The notes under the pieces: generated by a model
What the model saw: the letters and a program-made list of their open reading frames with translations, nothing else
What the model was told of the DNA's origin: nothing
Databases searched by the model: none
Program-made: the position numbers and the translations under genes
Shown here: in pieces, positions 55,316 to 64,000 of the stretch
Layout of the letters: each line of letters begins with the position of its first letter
Numbering within the stretch: the stretch's first letter is position 1
From: Hoylesella loescheii
GTDB taxonomy: Bacteria; Bacteroidota; Bacteroidia; Bacteroidales; Bacteroidaceae
Reading direction: 5' to 3'
NCBI GenBank assembly: GCA_021531755.1
Contig: JADYUK010000001.1
Span: 186,001 to 250,000 of the forward strand
DNA: 64,000 bases

Positions 55316-57316
55316 ATGAATAGTCTATTTATAACAATAACAATGGCTCTTTGTATGAGCGAGACAGCCATGGCACAAGACAATATGCCTATGGTAGAGA
55401 AGACTGTATGTGCAGAAGAATGTCGTGCCGGAAACTTTGCCGCTGCTGACGATGACGCCGTGGCGGGAAAGAAACAGTTCACATTGGAGGATTTGAACTT
55501 CGGTGGCAAGCGCTATCGCGAGATGTCGCCGAAGACACTGCGTCTGTGGTGGGAAGGAAATACGCTTGTCAATGCTGACACCCTGGCCAAGCCAAAGGGA
55601 TACCCTCAGGTATACAGCCGTGACCATAACATCTTCCTACAGACTGCCGTGGGTAGCGAGCCACAACAGATAACAGCTGATGGGTCACGCCAGATACAAT
55701 ATGGAGAGGCAGTCCATCGTAATGAGTTCGGCATAATGAACGGCATTTTCCTCTCAAACAGCAAGGAGAGCTTCGCCTTCTACCGCATGGACCAGTCGAT
55801 GGTGACAGACTATCCGCAGGTGAACACATACGAGCGCGTGGCTACCTTAGAACCTGACGCTTATCCGATGGCGGGCATGAAAAGCCATAAGGTCACAATA
55901 GGTATATATAATATCACGACCCAAACGACTTCATGGCTTGATCTCGGAGATGTCACAGACCGTTATTTCACAAATATAACATGGTCGGCAGACGACAAGG
56001 AGATATACCTCTTTGAAGTGAACCGTGACCAGACAGACATGTCGCTCGACGTGTACGACGTTGCGTCTGGCAAGAAGGTGCGTACCATATACCGTGAGCA
56101 TGACGATAAATATGTAGAGCCGCTGCATCCTGTGTCGTTCCTGCCATGGGACAGCTCGAAGTTCATCATGTGGAGTCAGAAGGACGGTTACACACACCTT
56201 TATCTTATGTCGACTGACGGCAAGATGATACGCCAGTTGACAAAGGGCGAGTTCGTCGTCCTCGACCTTTTAGGCTTCTGCAAGAAGACAAAAAGTGTGA
56301 TAATATCGTCAAACGAGATTCATCCCCTTCAAAGCAATCTCTATGCAGTGAAGATACAGAACGGCCGCCGCACTCTGCTTGACAATGGCAAGGGAGTACA
56401 CTATGGCATACTCTCTGACGATGGTACACATCTCATCGACACATACTCAACACCGGATATACCGCGGGCGTATGATATCACAAATACTGTGACATTGAAG
56501 CGGACAGAGCATTTCCGCTCGCCCGACCCATGGCAAGGCTATGCCGTCCCGACATACAAGATGGGGAGCATAAAGGCAGCAGACGGTGTGACAGACCTTT
56601 ACTACCGTATGGTGTTGCCTCCTGACTTTGACGCCCAGAAGAAGTATCCTACCGTCGTATATGTCTATGGTGGGCCACATGCTCATAACGTGCAGGCATC
56701 ATGGCATTGGTACTCACGCTCCTGGGAGACCTATATGGCGCAGAAGGGATACGTGCTCTTCATCCTCGACAACAGAGGTTCAGAGAACCGGGGAAAGGAC
56801 TTCGAGCAGGTGACATTCCGCCATCTCGGACAGGAGGAGATGAGAGACCAGATGTGCGGCGTCGACTTCCTCAAGACTCTCCCATATGTCGATGCGGAGC
56901 GTCTCGGCGTCCATGGCTGGAGCTACGGCGGATATATGACCATCTCGCTGATGACCAACTACCCCGATGTATTTAAGGTCGGAGTAGCCGGAGGCCCCGT
57001 GATCGACTGGAAATGGTATGAGGTGATGTATGGCGAGAGATATATGGACACTCCTGAGCAGAACCCAGAAGGATACGCCCAGACATCATTGCTGAGACAA
57101 GCCAAGAACCTCAAGGGTAAGCTGCAGATTATCATAGGCATGAATGATCCTACCGTAGTGCCACAACACGCTTTGCAGTTCCTTGACGCATGCATAGAGG
57201 CAGGCACACAGCCCGACTTCTTTGTCTATCCCGGACAGGGACATAATATGGCGGGACATAAAAGCGTGCATCTGCATGAACGTATAACCCAATATTTTGA
57301 GGACTACCTCAAATAG
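55316..57316 (+). CDS. Dipeptidyl-peptidase IV-type S9 serine peptidase, exported
   Basis: A 666-residue S9 prolyl-oligopeptidase-family peptidase with a signal peptide (LFITITMALCMSETAMAQ). The N-terminal beta-propeller region (about 60-400) is followed by the alpha/beta hydrolase domain with catalytic Ser536 in GWSYGGYM, Asp611 in GMNDPTVVP and His643 in GQGHNMAGH. The YGGPHAHNV segment is the oxyanion-hole region. DPP-IV-like enzymes remove X-Pro or X-Ala dipeptides from peptide N-termini; the residue specificity (Glu pair in the propeller) cannot be checked by eye, so it may be one of the related aminopeptidases. Likely periplasmic or outer-membrane facing, as in oral Prevotella and Porphyromonas. 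Confidence 0.93.
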   Translation: MNSLFITITMALCMSETAMAQDNMPMVEKTVCAEECRAGNFAAADDDAVAGKKQFTLEDLNFGGKRYREMSPKTLRLWWEGNTLVNADTLAKPKGYPQVYSRDHNIFLQTAVGSEPQQITADGSRQIQYGEAVHRNEFGIMNGIFLSNSKESFAFYRMDQSMVTDYPQVNTYERVATLEPDAYPMAGMKSHKVTIGIYNITTQTTSWLDLGDVTDRYFTNITWSADDKEIYLFEVNRDQTDMSLDVYDVASGKKVRTIYREHDDKYVEPLHPVSFLPWDSSKFIMWSQKDGYTHLYLMSTDGKMIRQLTKGEFVVLDLLGFCKKTKSVIISSNEIHPLQSNLYAVKIQNGRRTLLDNGKGVHYGILSDDGTHLIDTYSTPDIPRAYDITNTVTLKRTEHFRSPDPWQGYAVPTYKMGSIKAADGVTDLYYRMVLPPDFDAQKKYPTVVYVYGGPHAHNVQASWHWYSRSWETYMAQKGYVLFILDNRGSENRGKDFEQVTFRHLGQEEMRDQMCGVDFLKTLPYVDAERLGVHGWSYGGYMTISLMTNYPDVFKVGVAGGPVIDWKWYEVMYGERYMDTPEQNPEGYAQTSLLRQAKNLKGKLQIIIGMNDPTVVPQHALQFLDACIEAGTQPDFFVYPGQGHNMAGHKSVHLHERITQYFEDYLK

Positions 57317-57325
57317 ACCCACCTC

Positions 57326-57409
57326 GAATATTCAGCAAACAACATCCGGTTTGCCCTGTCCTACCCCTTGACAAATAGGCCAGCCTTGAATATTCTGCAA
57401 ACAACATCC
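57326..57409 (+). repeat. Direct repeat pair in the spacer before purD
   Basis: Two 22-base copies of GAATATTC(A/T)GCAAACAACATCC at 57326-57347 and 57388-57409, one mismatch, 62 bases apart. They lie just after the peptidase stop. No known riboswitch (for example purine or PRPP type) is recognised in 57317-57605. Confidence 0.55.
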
Positions 57410-57605
57410 TTCTGTTTCCACATATCGATGTGGGGCAGAGAAATCACAGAGAGGAATTCCGTATTCCTGAAACTGATTATCACAGAGACTCCCACCATAC
57501 CAATGCCAAAGCCCACTGGAAAGCATGCGGCCTCCCCAGCATGTTGAACACGATGTGGAGAGTGTGGGAGAGTCATGTTTTGTCGCCAATCAATCCATTA
57601 TACTG

Positions 57606-58883
57606 ATGAATATATTACTTTTAGGCTCGGGCGGCCGTGAGCATGCCCTTGCATGGAAAATAGCACAGAGTGAGAAGTGTGATACCCTGTATATCGCGCC
57701 AGGCAATGCCGGGACAGAAGGCATTAACGGCAAGAGTGTCAATGTAGCCATCAAGGCTGATGATTTCGAGGCTATAAAGTCATTCGCTGTCGAGAAGCAG
57801 GTCTCTATGGTCGTAGTAGGTCCAGAGGATCCCCTTGTAAAGGGCATATACGATGATTTCGCTGCCGACGAGCGCACGAGGGATATCCCCGTCATCGGTC
57901 CGTCGAAGGCCGGTGCCGTGCTTGAGGGTTCAAAGGATTTCGCCAAGGCATTCATGCGCCGCCATGATATCCCCACTGCAGCATACGAGACATTTGATGG
58001 AGAACATCTTGAAGACGGCCTGCGGTTCCTCAAGACTCTCAAGGCTCCATACGTGTTGAAGGCCGACGGCCTCTGTGCAGGAAAGGGAGTGCTGATTCTG
58101 CCAACGCTTCGGGAGGCAGAGCACGAGCTGAAGGAGATGCTTGGAGGCATGTTTGGCAATGCGTCGTCGCGTGTCGTCATAGAGGAGTTCCTCTCAGGTA
58201 TTGAGTGCTCAGTATTTGTCATGACCGACGGAAAGAACTACAAGATTCTACCAGAGGCAAAAGACTATAAGCGCATCGGTGAGGGCGATACCGGACTTAA
58301 CACTGGCGGCATGGGCTCTGTCTCGCCTGTCCAGTTTGCCACACCTGAATGGATGGCAAAGGTCGAGGAGCGTATCATAAAGCCGACAGTCGATGGCCTC
58401 GCTGAGGAAGGAATATGCTATAAGGGTTTTATCTTCTTTGGCCTTATCAATGTCGGTGGCGACCCTATGGTCATCGAGTATAACTGCCGTATGGGCGACC
58501 CGGAGACAGAATCGGTCATGCTACGCCTTAAATCAGACATTGTCGACCTCTTCGAGGGTATAGCGGCAGGCGACCTTGACAGACGTACAATAGAGTTCGA
58601 CCCACGCTCGGCTGTCTGCGTCATGCTCGTATCGGGTGGATATCCACAAGCCTACAAGAAGGGCTATGAGATAACTGGCATCAGCGATGTCGAGGGCTCA
58701 GTCGTCTTCCATGCCGGAACCTCACTGTCTGAAGGTAAGGTTGTGACAAATGGTGGACGTGTCATAGCAGTATCCTCATACGGAAAAGACAAGGAAGAGG
58801 CGCTCAGGAAATCTTTCCTTGAAGCGCAGAAGATACAGTTCAAAGACAAGTATTTCCGCTCAGACATAGGCGCTGACCTCTGA
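57606..58883 (+). CDS. purD: Phosphoribosylamine-glycine ligase
   Basis: A 425-residue ATP-grasp enzyme that makes GAR in purine synthesis. The start at 57606 ([22 protein letters not shown]) gives the invariant N-terminus; a longer frame from 57525 is not plausible. Features: [20 protein letters not shown]-grasp core [15 protein letters not shown] and [36 protein letters not shown], and [17 protein letters not shown] (metal ligands). Length is the standard 420-430. It is monocistronic, with a hairpin just downstream. Confidence 0.98.
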   Translation: MNILLLGSGGREHALAWKIAQSEKCDTLYIAPGNAGTEGINGKSVNVAIKADDFEAIKSFAVEKQVSMVVVGPEDPLVKGIYDDFAADERTRDIPVIGPSKAGAVLEGSKDFAKAFMRRHDIPTAAYETFDGEHLEDGLRFLKTLKAPYVLKADGLCAGKGVLILPTLREAEHELKEMLGGMFGNASSRVVIEEFLSGIECSVFVMTDGKNYKILPEAKDYKRIGEGDTGLNTGGMGSVSPVQFATPEWMAKVEERIIKPTVDGLAEEGICYKGFIFFGLINVGGDPMVIEYNCRMGDPETESVMLRLKSDIVDLFEGIAAGDLDRRTIEFDPRSAVCVMLVSGGYPQAYKKGYEITGISDVEGSVVFHAGTSLSEGKVVTNGGRVIAVSSYGKDKEEALRKSFLEAQKIQFKDKYFRSDIGADL

Positions 58884-58895
58884 TATACCCATCTG

Positions 58896-58942
58896 CATCA
58901 CTGTCCCCTCCTGCCTCTTCCGTATGGCAGGGGGCAGTGATG
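58896..58942 (+). terminator. Hairpin downstream of purD
   Basis: CATCACTG plus CCTGCC pair with GGCAG plus CAGTGATG across a short loop, 13 bases past the purD stop. Only a weak T tract follows. The remainder of 58943-59128 has no gene. Confidence 0.6.
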
Positions 58943-59128
58943 TGGCTCATGTTCTCTCTCGCGCGCCTTAGACCATTCAATATCGTTCACTTTCCCAACA
59001 CGATATATCCGGGTTAGTATGGAAGCATAACAATTGTATACTATATATACTACCTGTTCCGGCAGAAGAAAGGTATGATTCCCTATGCCCCTGTTTGCTG
59101 TTTTTGAAATGTATAACGCTAATCGCCT

Positions 59129-59767
59129 ATGTTCTTGTTAGCCGACCGTCAGGACTTGACACGTCTCGGCATCGCCTATCTCATAGAGCGCCATTATCCC
59201 CAGGCGGCGTGGCAGTATGTCGAGGACAAGGTGTCGCTCCTCCAGCACATGGGGCTATGTGATGGAGATGCTGTCGTTGTCATCGACTTCAATCTCTTCG
59301 ACATCAACGGTAGCGAGGAGATGCTTCTCCTTGCCGACCGTTTCCCCAAAGCCCGGTGGATAATCTTCAGCGAGGATATCAGTGTGAGCATGATGCGTGT
59401 TATGCTCTCTGCAAGCCAGGCCGTCAGCTTCTGCTTTAAGGACAGCCTTATGTCTGAGGCAGTAGATGCCTTGCGCTACGCTGTCGGCCGCCGCCGCTTC
59501 CTTTGCCAGCATGCCATGCAGATGCTCCTCTCACAACCAGACGAGAAGCCTGTCACACCGCTGACAAACGCTGAGTGTGACATACTGCGCGACATCGCTC
59601 TCGGGATGACGACAAAGGAGATAGCACAGAAGAGAGTCTCGTCGTTCCATACAGTCAATACACACCGCAAGAATATATTCCGCAAGCTGAATGTCAACAA
59701 TGCCTACGAGGCAGTCCGCTATGCACTCAGGGCAGGTATCGTAGACGCTGCAGAGTATTATATATGA
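59129..59767 (+). CDS. LuxR/NarL-type response regulator, orphan
   Basis: A 212-residue two-domain regulator. The receiver retains the phospho-acceptor Asp53 (VVVIDFNLFD) and Lys104 (FCFKDS), but the usual acidic pair at the N-terminus (DDH) is degenerate: ADRQD, with Arg in place of the second acidic residue. The C-terminal domain (about 140-205) is a LuxR-type helix-turn-helix: LTNAECDILRDIALGMTTKEIAQKRVSSFHTVNTHRKNIFRKLNVNNAYEAVRYAL. No histidine kinase is adjacent. It lies just upstream of trxB, 100 bases apart, so co-transcription is possible but not clear. It may respond without standard phosphorylation or bind Mg poorly. Confidence 0.9.
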   Translation: MFLLADRQDLTRLGIAYLIERHYPQAAWQYVEDKVSLLQHMGLCDGDAVVVIDFNLFDINGSEEMLLLADRFPKARWIIFSEDISVSMMRVMLSASQAVSFCFKDSLMSEAVDALRYAVGRRRFLCQHAMQMLLSQPDEKPVTPLTNAECDILRDIALGMTTKEIAQKRVSSFHTVNTHRKNIFRKLNVNNAYEAVRYALRAGIVDAAEYYI

Positions 59768-59867
59768 CACCATTCACCCCCCATCTTCCCCGATGGAGAG
59801 GTGTCCTGAAATAACCGATAAACCGCTTTTCATAAAAAACAAATACACAGAAAAAAATTCAGATATC

Positions 59868-60800
59868 ATGGAAAAAGTAAAATGCCTCATTGTAGGCTCA
59901 GGCCCAGCGGGCTATACAGCCGCCATTTATGCCGGACGTGCTAATCTCTCGCCTGTCGTCTACTGCGGAATGCAGACAGGTGGACAGCTGACACAGACAA
60001 CAGAAGTTGAGAATTTCCCAGGCTACCCAGAGGGAGTCGATGGCAACCAGATGATGATGGACATACGTGATCAGGCAGAGCGCTTCGGCGCCGACCTCCG
60101 CGATGGCGAGATAGTCAAGTCTGACCTCTCTGTCCGCCCATTCCTCCTCACCACTGATGACGGACACACCATACAGGCCGAGACGCTCATAATAGCCACT
60201 GGGGCAACAGCTAAATACCTTGGTCTCCCTGACGAGAAGAAATATGCCGGGCAGGGAGTATCAGCGTGCGCCACATGCGACGGTTTCTTCTATCGTCGGA
60301 AAGTCGTAGCCGTCGTGGGTGGAGGCGACACCGCATGCGAGGAGGCGACGTATCTTGCCGGATTGGCATCGAAGGTCTACCTCCTGGTGCGCAAACCATA
60401 CCTGCGTGCGTCAGAGGTCATGCAGCGCCGTGTTCTTGACAATGAGAAGATAACCGTCCTTTTCGAGCACAATGCCGAGGGGCTGTATGGCGAGAACGGT
60501 GTTGAGGGCATGCACGTCGTCAAGCGCCGTGGCGAGACAGACGAGGAGCATTACGATATCCCCATTGATGGCTTCTTCCTCGCCATAGGACATAAGCCGA
60601 ACTCAGATGTCTTCCGTCCGTATGTCGAGACAGATGAGACAGGATATATCCTCACCGAGGGAGCCACACCGAGGACAAACATCCCTGGGGTATTCGCCGC
60701 TGGCGATGTTGCCGACCCTCTCTACCGTCAGGCTGTCTGTGCCGCCGCGTCGGGCTGCAAGGCTGCGATAGAAGCAGAACGGTTCTTGAAAGAGAACTGA
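59868..60800 (+). CDS. trxB: Thioredoxin-disulfide reductase
   Basis: A 310-residue flavoenzyme reducing thioredoxin with NADPH. Start at 59868 (MEKVKCLIVGSGPAGYTAAIYAGRA) is the family N-terminus. FAD motif GSGPAGYTAAIYAGR, redox pair Cys134-Ala-Thr-Cys137 in GVSACATCDGFFYR, NADPH motif VVGGGDTACEEATYL, and GVFAAGDVADPLYRQAVCAAASGCKAA are all intact. Length is standard. It lies 100 bases after the response regulator gene. Confidence 0.97.
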   Translation: MEKVKCLIVGSGPAGYTAAIYAGRANLSPVVYCGMQTGGQLTQTTEVENFPGYPEGVDGNQMMMDIRDQAERFGADLRDGEIVKSDLSVRPFLLTTDDGHTIQAETLIIATGATAKYLGLPDEKKYAGQGVSACATCDGFFYRRKVVAVVGGGDTACEEATYLAGLASKVYLLVRKPYLRASEVMQRRVLDNEKITVLFEHNAEGLYGENGVEGMHVVKRRGETDEEHYDIPIDGFFLAIGHKPNSDVFRPYVETDETGYILTEGATPRTNIPGVFAAGDVADPLYRQAVCAAASGCKAAIEAERFLKEN

Positions 60801-60943
60801 CTTTTAATGGCTCTTGCTGTGAAATGCGGCCTCTCTCACAGGTGTGGGTCTTAGGGCGATGGGCGGATTGTGAGGATTTTCTGTCGCCCCGCCACCAGAA
60901 ATACCCCAATGCCCTTCGTCTTTATATAATGGAGATAATATGA

Positions 60944-60994
60944 AAGAACCTGGCAGGAAGATAACGTCTTTGCGAATCTTACCGCCAGGTTCTT
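60944..60994. terminator. Hairpin between trxB and the TonB-dependent receptor gene
   Basis: AAGAACCTGGC and its perfect complement GCCAGGTTCTT (11 bp), with extra inner pairing (GGAAGAT/AATCTT), followed by CTTTATAT. It can serve the convergent trxB and receptor genes. The rest of 60801-61273 contains a G7 run at 61074 and GC-rich sequence, but no supportable gene. Confidence 0.7.
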
Positions 60995-61273
60995 CTTTAT
61001 ATGCCTGATATGGCTGGTGCCCCTCTCCCTCGTCCCTGTTTACATGTTATTTTGTATCCAGATAGCTTTTTTTGGGGGGGATATCATTCTCTCACTTTGT
61101 TATGTGACAAGAGCATCTCCCCCCGCCATACTATGTATATATAGGCATGGGGGAAAGGTGATTATTCCCTGACAGGGGGTGGGGGAGGGCTTTGGAGTTT
61201 TTGCGGGCTCTTTCCCCCCTCTCCTTTTTGTGTGTTTAGGCTCTCGTATATGAGAGAAGAGCTCGTGGGACGA

Positions 61274-63742
61274 TTAGAACTCAAACTGGGCTTTCACATT
61301 GATCTGGCGGCCTGTAAGATAGTTTGGCACAGCATACTGGTGGTTGGAGACATCAGTCACCCAATAATAAGAGTTGACATTGTTTATGCCGAAGAGATTC
61401 AGGCAGTCAACGCCGAGCCATATATTGCGGAATGGATTCTTCTTGTCCCTGCGGCTGAGCACGGTCGTTGTCCTGCCATCGGCCGCCGTGGCTGATGAGC
61501 GGCGCTCGTTGTCGAGGGCGCGGAAACTCATACCGATGTCACAACGCTTATAGGCGGGGGCACGGAAATTATTATCCTCGACACCGCGATGAGGGGCGGC
61601 GAATGGCAGCCCAGCGGCGAATGCGAGCTTGAGTGACATCTTCCAGCGTGTCGTGCCTGGGAAGAAGTCGGTGAAGAAGAGATTGAGCGAGTATTTCTGG
61701 TCGGTAGGCAGGGGGACGGTCTTCCCGTGGAGCTTCATGCCGGTGTCCATGAGCGAGAGTGAGAGCCAGGAGTCTGTCCCTGGGACGAACTCTCCGTAGA
61801 GCTTCAGGTCGAGGCCGGCAGTATGGCCTGTCGCCTCGTTCGTGCCGTAGTATATGACCTTTACATTGGAGACGGAGTAGGGGACGAGGTTGGCGAGAGC
61901 CTTGTAGTACATCTCGGCCGAGAACCTGAACCTCTTGCCGTCGAGACGGAAGCGGCGGTCGTAGGCTGCGATGATGTGGATGGAGCGCTGTGAGCGTATC
62001 TTATCGTTCAGCGTGGCGTATGTCACTCCGTTGACGGTCGATGTGTCGCGGAGCTCCTTGAAAAAGGGTGCCTGATAGTAAAGGCCTGCCGCGAGGCGGT
62101 ATGTGACATCGTGGTTGCTGCCCGGAGTGACTGCGAGCGAGACGCGTGGAGAGACGATAGACTCCCTGTTGAACGACCATCGCGCGAACCTCAGGCCGTA
62201 GTTGAGCGTATAGAGCGTCATGTGGTCTGTGTCGCGCTCCCCGTCGCTGGTCCATCCTCCTGATGTGAAGCGCCAGCTGTCTTGTGCGAAGACTTCGAGG
62301 CGTGTGGCGTCGAGGGTGTTGCGGGCATCGAGGTTGTATATCATCTGCAGTTCTGTGCCGTTGTGGGGCATGCTGTATCCTGCCGAGTCACGGTACTCGT
62401 ACTCCCGTGAGCGCTCTGTTATATGCTCTTTCTTCAGTGTGAGCCCCATGAGCATGTCGTGTGTGCGTGTCTTGTGCCCAACAAGCGCCTTGGCTGCCAG
62501 CACACGGGCTTTCAGACGGTTGCGTGTGTGCTCCATGTATGTGCCGACAGCGAGATTCTCTGACGTCTCGGTCTGGTCGAGCCAGTACTGTCCCTGAATA
62601 TCGTATGCCTCGCGCTCGCTTGTGTAGAATGCTGAGCCGAGGATGGTGGCGTAGGTGTGGTCAGAGATATTGCGGCGTATGCCTAATGTCGCGGCGTATG
62701 TGCGGAAGATATCCTTCTCCTTACCGTCGAAGTACACCCGGAATGACTTGACATTGTCCTGTGTGCCGAATGATGTCTCACGGTCGGAGGGGGTGAAGTT
62801 ATAATGGTTCTCTGATATGTTCCCCAGCAGGTTTATCTCCCACCGTTTATTGGGGTTGTAGACAAGGTATGTCTGATAGTCAAGGAAGTCCGGGCTGTAC
62901 TCGCCCTTGGTGTCGAGCGAGCCGAGCAGACCTCGTATTGTCTTGTAGCGGATGCCATTGCTCCATGCGAAACGTTTTGTGCTGAACCCCACAAAGGCGC
63001 TCCCTCCCATGAGGCTCGCTGTGATGTTGGCCTCAAATGTTGACGGACGGCGGTATTTTATATCAAGGGCTGATGACATCTTGTCGCCGTACTTGGCCTC
63101 ATAGCCGCCTGTGGAGAACCCGACGCTCTCCACCATGTCGGGGTTGATGACAGAGAGACCTTCCTGCTGGCCGCTCCGCACAAGGAACGGACGGTAGACC
63201 TCTATGTCGTTGATGTAGACGGAGTTCTCGTCGAACGCTCCGCCCCGCACGTTATACTGTGACGACAGCTCTGAATGAGTGGACACTCCCGCCTGTGTCT
63301 GTATCATGTCCTCCACGGCATTGCCTGTTATCGAGGCGCTCCGCCTTATATCCATGAGGCTTTCCGCTGACAGCTGCTCTGTTGATGATGTCTGGCGCCG
63401 CTTCTCTGTGACAACAACCTCGCCGAGCTGGTTGTCGCTGACGAGCTGCACCTGGAGGTTCAGCTGTCCCTTCGGCTTTCTCAAGACGCGTGTCTTGGTC
63501 TTATAGCCGACGGTGGAGAATCTCACGACGACGCTGTCAGAGGTATGCGCCGTGATCTTATAGTCGCCTTTGATGTTGGCGAATGTTACTGCCATCTCTG
63601 GCATGATGGTGATTGTGGCCATCTCCAGTCCGTCGCCATTCTCGTCGAGTACACGTCCTGTCAGAGTGAATGTCTGTGCCGTAATGCTCAGACAGCCTAA
63701 TAGGCAGACAATTATTGAAATCAAGCCTCTGTATATCGTCAT
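61274..63742 (-). CDS. TonB-dependent outer membrane receptor with carboxypeptidase-like N-terminal domain
   Basis: An 822-residue receptor with a signal peptide (LISIIVCLLGCLSITAQ). A CarboxypepD_reg-like domain (residues 24-110, TLTGRVLDENGDGLEMATITIMP, VVVRFSTVGYKT) precedes the plug (about 115-235: LGEVVVTEKRR, SASITGNAVEDMIQTQAGVSTHSELSSQYNVRGGAFDENSVYINDIEVYRP). A 22-strand-type barrel follows, ending TGRQINVKAQFEF with terminal Phe. The N-terminal domain is the Bacteroidota form seen in non-SusC receptors; no SusD partner is adjacent. Ligand (siderophore, cobalamin, peptide or small glycan) cannot be told. Confidence 0.93.
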   Translation of the reverse strand: MTIYRGLISIIVCLLGCLSITAQTFTLTGRVLDENGDGLEMATITIMPEMAVTFANIKGDYKITAHTSDSVVVRFSTVGYKTKTRVLRKPKGQLNLQVQLVSDNQLGEVVVTEKRRQTSSTEQLSAESLMDIRRSASITGNAVEDMIQTQAGVSTHSELSSQYNVRGGAFDENSVYINDIEVYRPFLVRSGQQEGLSVINPDMVESVGFSTGGYEAKYGDKMSSALDIKYRRPSTFEANITASLMGGSAFVGFSTKRFAWSNGIRYKTIRGLLGSLDTKGEYSPDFLDYQTYLVYNPNKRWEINLLGNISENHYNFTPSDRETSFGTQDNVKSFRVYFDGKEKDIFRTYAATLGIRRNISDHTYATILGSAFYTSEREAYDIQGQYWLDQTETSENLAVGTYMEHTRNRLKARVLAAKALVGHKTRTHDMLMGLTLKKEHITERSREYEYRDSAGYSMPHNGTELQMIYNLDARNTLDATRLEVFAQDSWRFTSGGWTSDGERDTDHMTLYTLNYGLRFARWSFNRESIVSPRVSLAVTPGSNHDVTYRLAAGLYYQAPFFKELRDTSTVNGVTYATLNDKIRSQRSIHIIAAYDRRFRLDGKRFRFSAEMYYKALANLVPYSVSNVKVIYYGTNEATGHTAGLDLKLYGEFVPGTDSWLSLSLMDTGMKLHGKTVPLPTDQKYSLNLFFTDFFPGTTRWKMSLKLAFAAGLPFAAPHRGVEDNNFRAPAYKRCDIGMSFRALDNERRSSATAADGRTTTVLSRRDKKNPFRNIWLGVDCLNLFGINNVNSYYWVTDVSNHQYAVPNYLTGRQINVKAQFEF

Positions 63743-63954
63743 GTTAATAATATTGGGGGGCTATTTGTTATTGTGACTTTGTTTTCTGTTGAATGAGGTG
63801 CTCATCAATTACATGGTCTCACCGTCATGATTGTCAATAATCAGTGGGGGAGCCATAAATATCATATCAAATAACGCTGGTTATATATGATTTATTGTGT
63901 GACAGGTCGTGATTTATCGAGAATTGTTGCTCATCCGGTGGTTACTCTCCGTGC

Positions 63955-63971
63955 TATTACTGTCCGGTAAA
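63955..63971 (+). repeat. Element-end motif (TATTACTGTCCGGTAAA), continuing beyond the window
   Basis: An exact copy of the motif at 45396, followed by ATCGTCAGGACGAGAAACGG. Its continuation would show whether a full element or IS lies just outside the window. The 63743-63954 stretch upstream of the TonB receptor shows no other gene. Confidence 0.5.
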
Positions 63972-64000
63972 TCGTCAGGACGAGAAACGGTAGGATAATC

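Overview
The window reads as chromosomal DNA of a Bacteroidales bacterium, most likely a member of the Prevotellaceae. Several upstream regions carry the Bacteroidota promoter pattern TTG/TTTG, about 18-20 bases, then TAnnTTTG. The gene content also fits: a eukaryotic-type glycogen branching enzyme, an OmpP1/FadL porin, a Wzi-type outer membrane protein, a TonB-dependent receptor with a carboxypeptidase-like N-terminal domain, a GT2-DUF4922-SpoIID fusion, and a huge secreted GH105 protein with a Bacteroidota-style C-terminal tail. The genus is an inference; no rRNA gene is present.

Layout. 1-8.5 kb: end of a GH3 glycosidase, an acetylxylan-esterase-like enzyme, a membrane protein, glgB, a YhcH-family protein and a MORN-repeat protein. 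8.8-20.7 kb: a plus-strand block with kdsB, tilS, a beta-helix lipoprotein, cdd, a YycJ-type metallo-hydrolase, a GHL10 glycosidase, a 5'-nucleotidase, trmD and pepT. 21.6-26.8 kb: two tandem tRNA-Asp genes, an acetyltransferase, a small membrane protein, recR, an OmpP1/FadL porin and a Trp/Tyr-rich exported protein, all on the minus strand. 27.1-30.6 kb: prmA, wzi-like and a lipoprotein on plus. 31.0-36.4 kb: a small peptide gene and a 1676-residue GH105 protein on minus. 37.5-43.9 kb: the complete glycine cleavage set (gcvT, gcvH, split gcvPA/gcvPB, lpdA) on minus, with a 1.3-kb IS4-type insertion sequence just upstream of gcvT. 45.6-51.8 kb: yraN, the GT2-DUF4922-SpoIID fusion and nhaD. 52.3-60.8 kb: serine acetyltransferase, an RlmL-type methyltransferase, a DPP-IV-like peptidase, purD, a LuxR-type regulator and trxB. 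61.3-63.7 kb: a TonB-dependent receptor.

The least ordinary part is between the genes. Six spacers (18.2, 21.2, 23.6, 28.1, 30.6 and 37.0 kb) hold arrays built from the short boxes CACGGA/TCCGTG and AATTCG/CGAATT, arranged as imperfect dyads. Each lies on the 3' side of a transcription unit. Two of them form a long inverted pair around trmD-pepT. A second family, with a 9-bp period (TCCGGATAA-like), fills two spacers just before start codons. A third, GTTAAC/GTTGAC-like, precedes the 5'-nucleotidase gene and trmD. There are also small terminal-inverted-repeat elements and remnants whose ends (TATTACTGTCCGGTAAA) resemble those of the intact IS.

The IS has a clean 9-bp target duplication. It lies between gcvT and a well-formed promoter that would otherwise have been about 30 bases from the gcvT start, so glycine cleavage expression may be altered in this strain. 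All assignments were made by reading the sequence; no database search was run.
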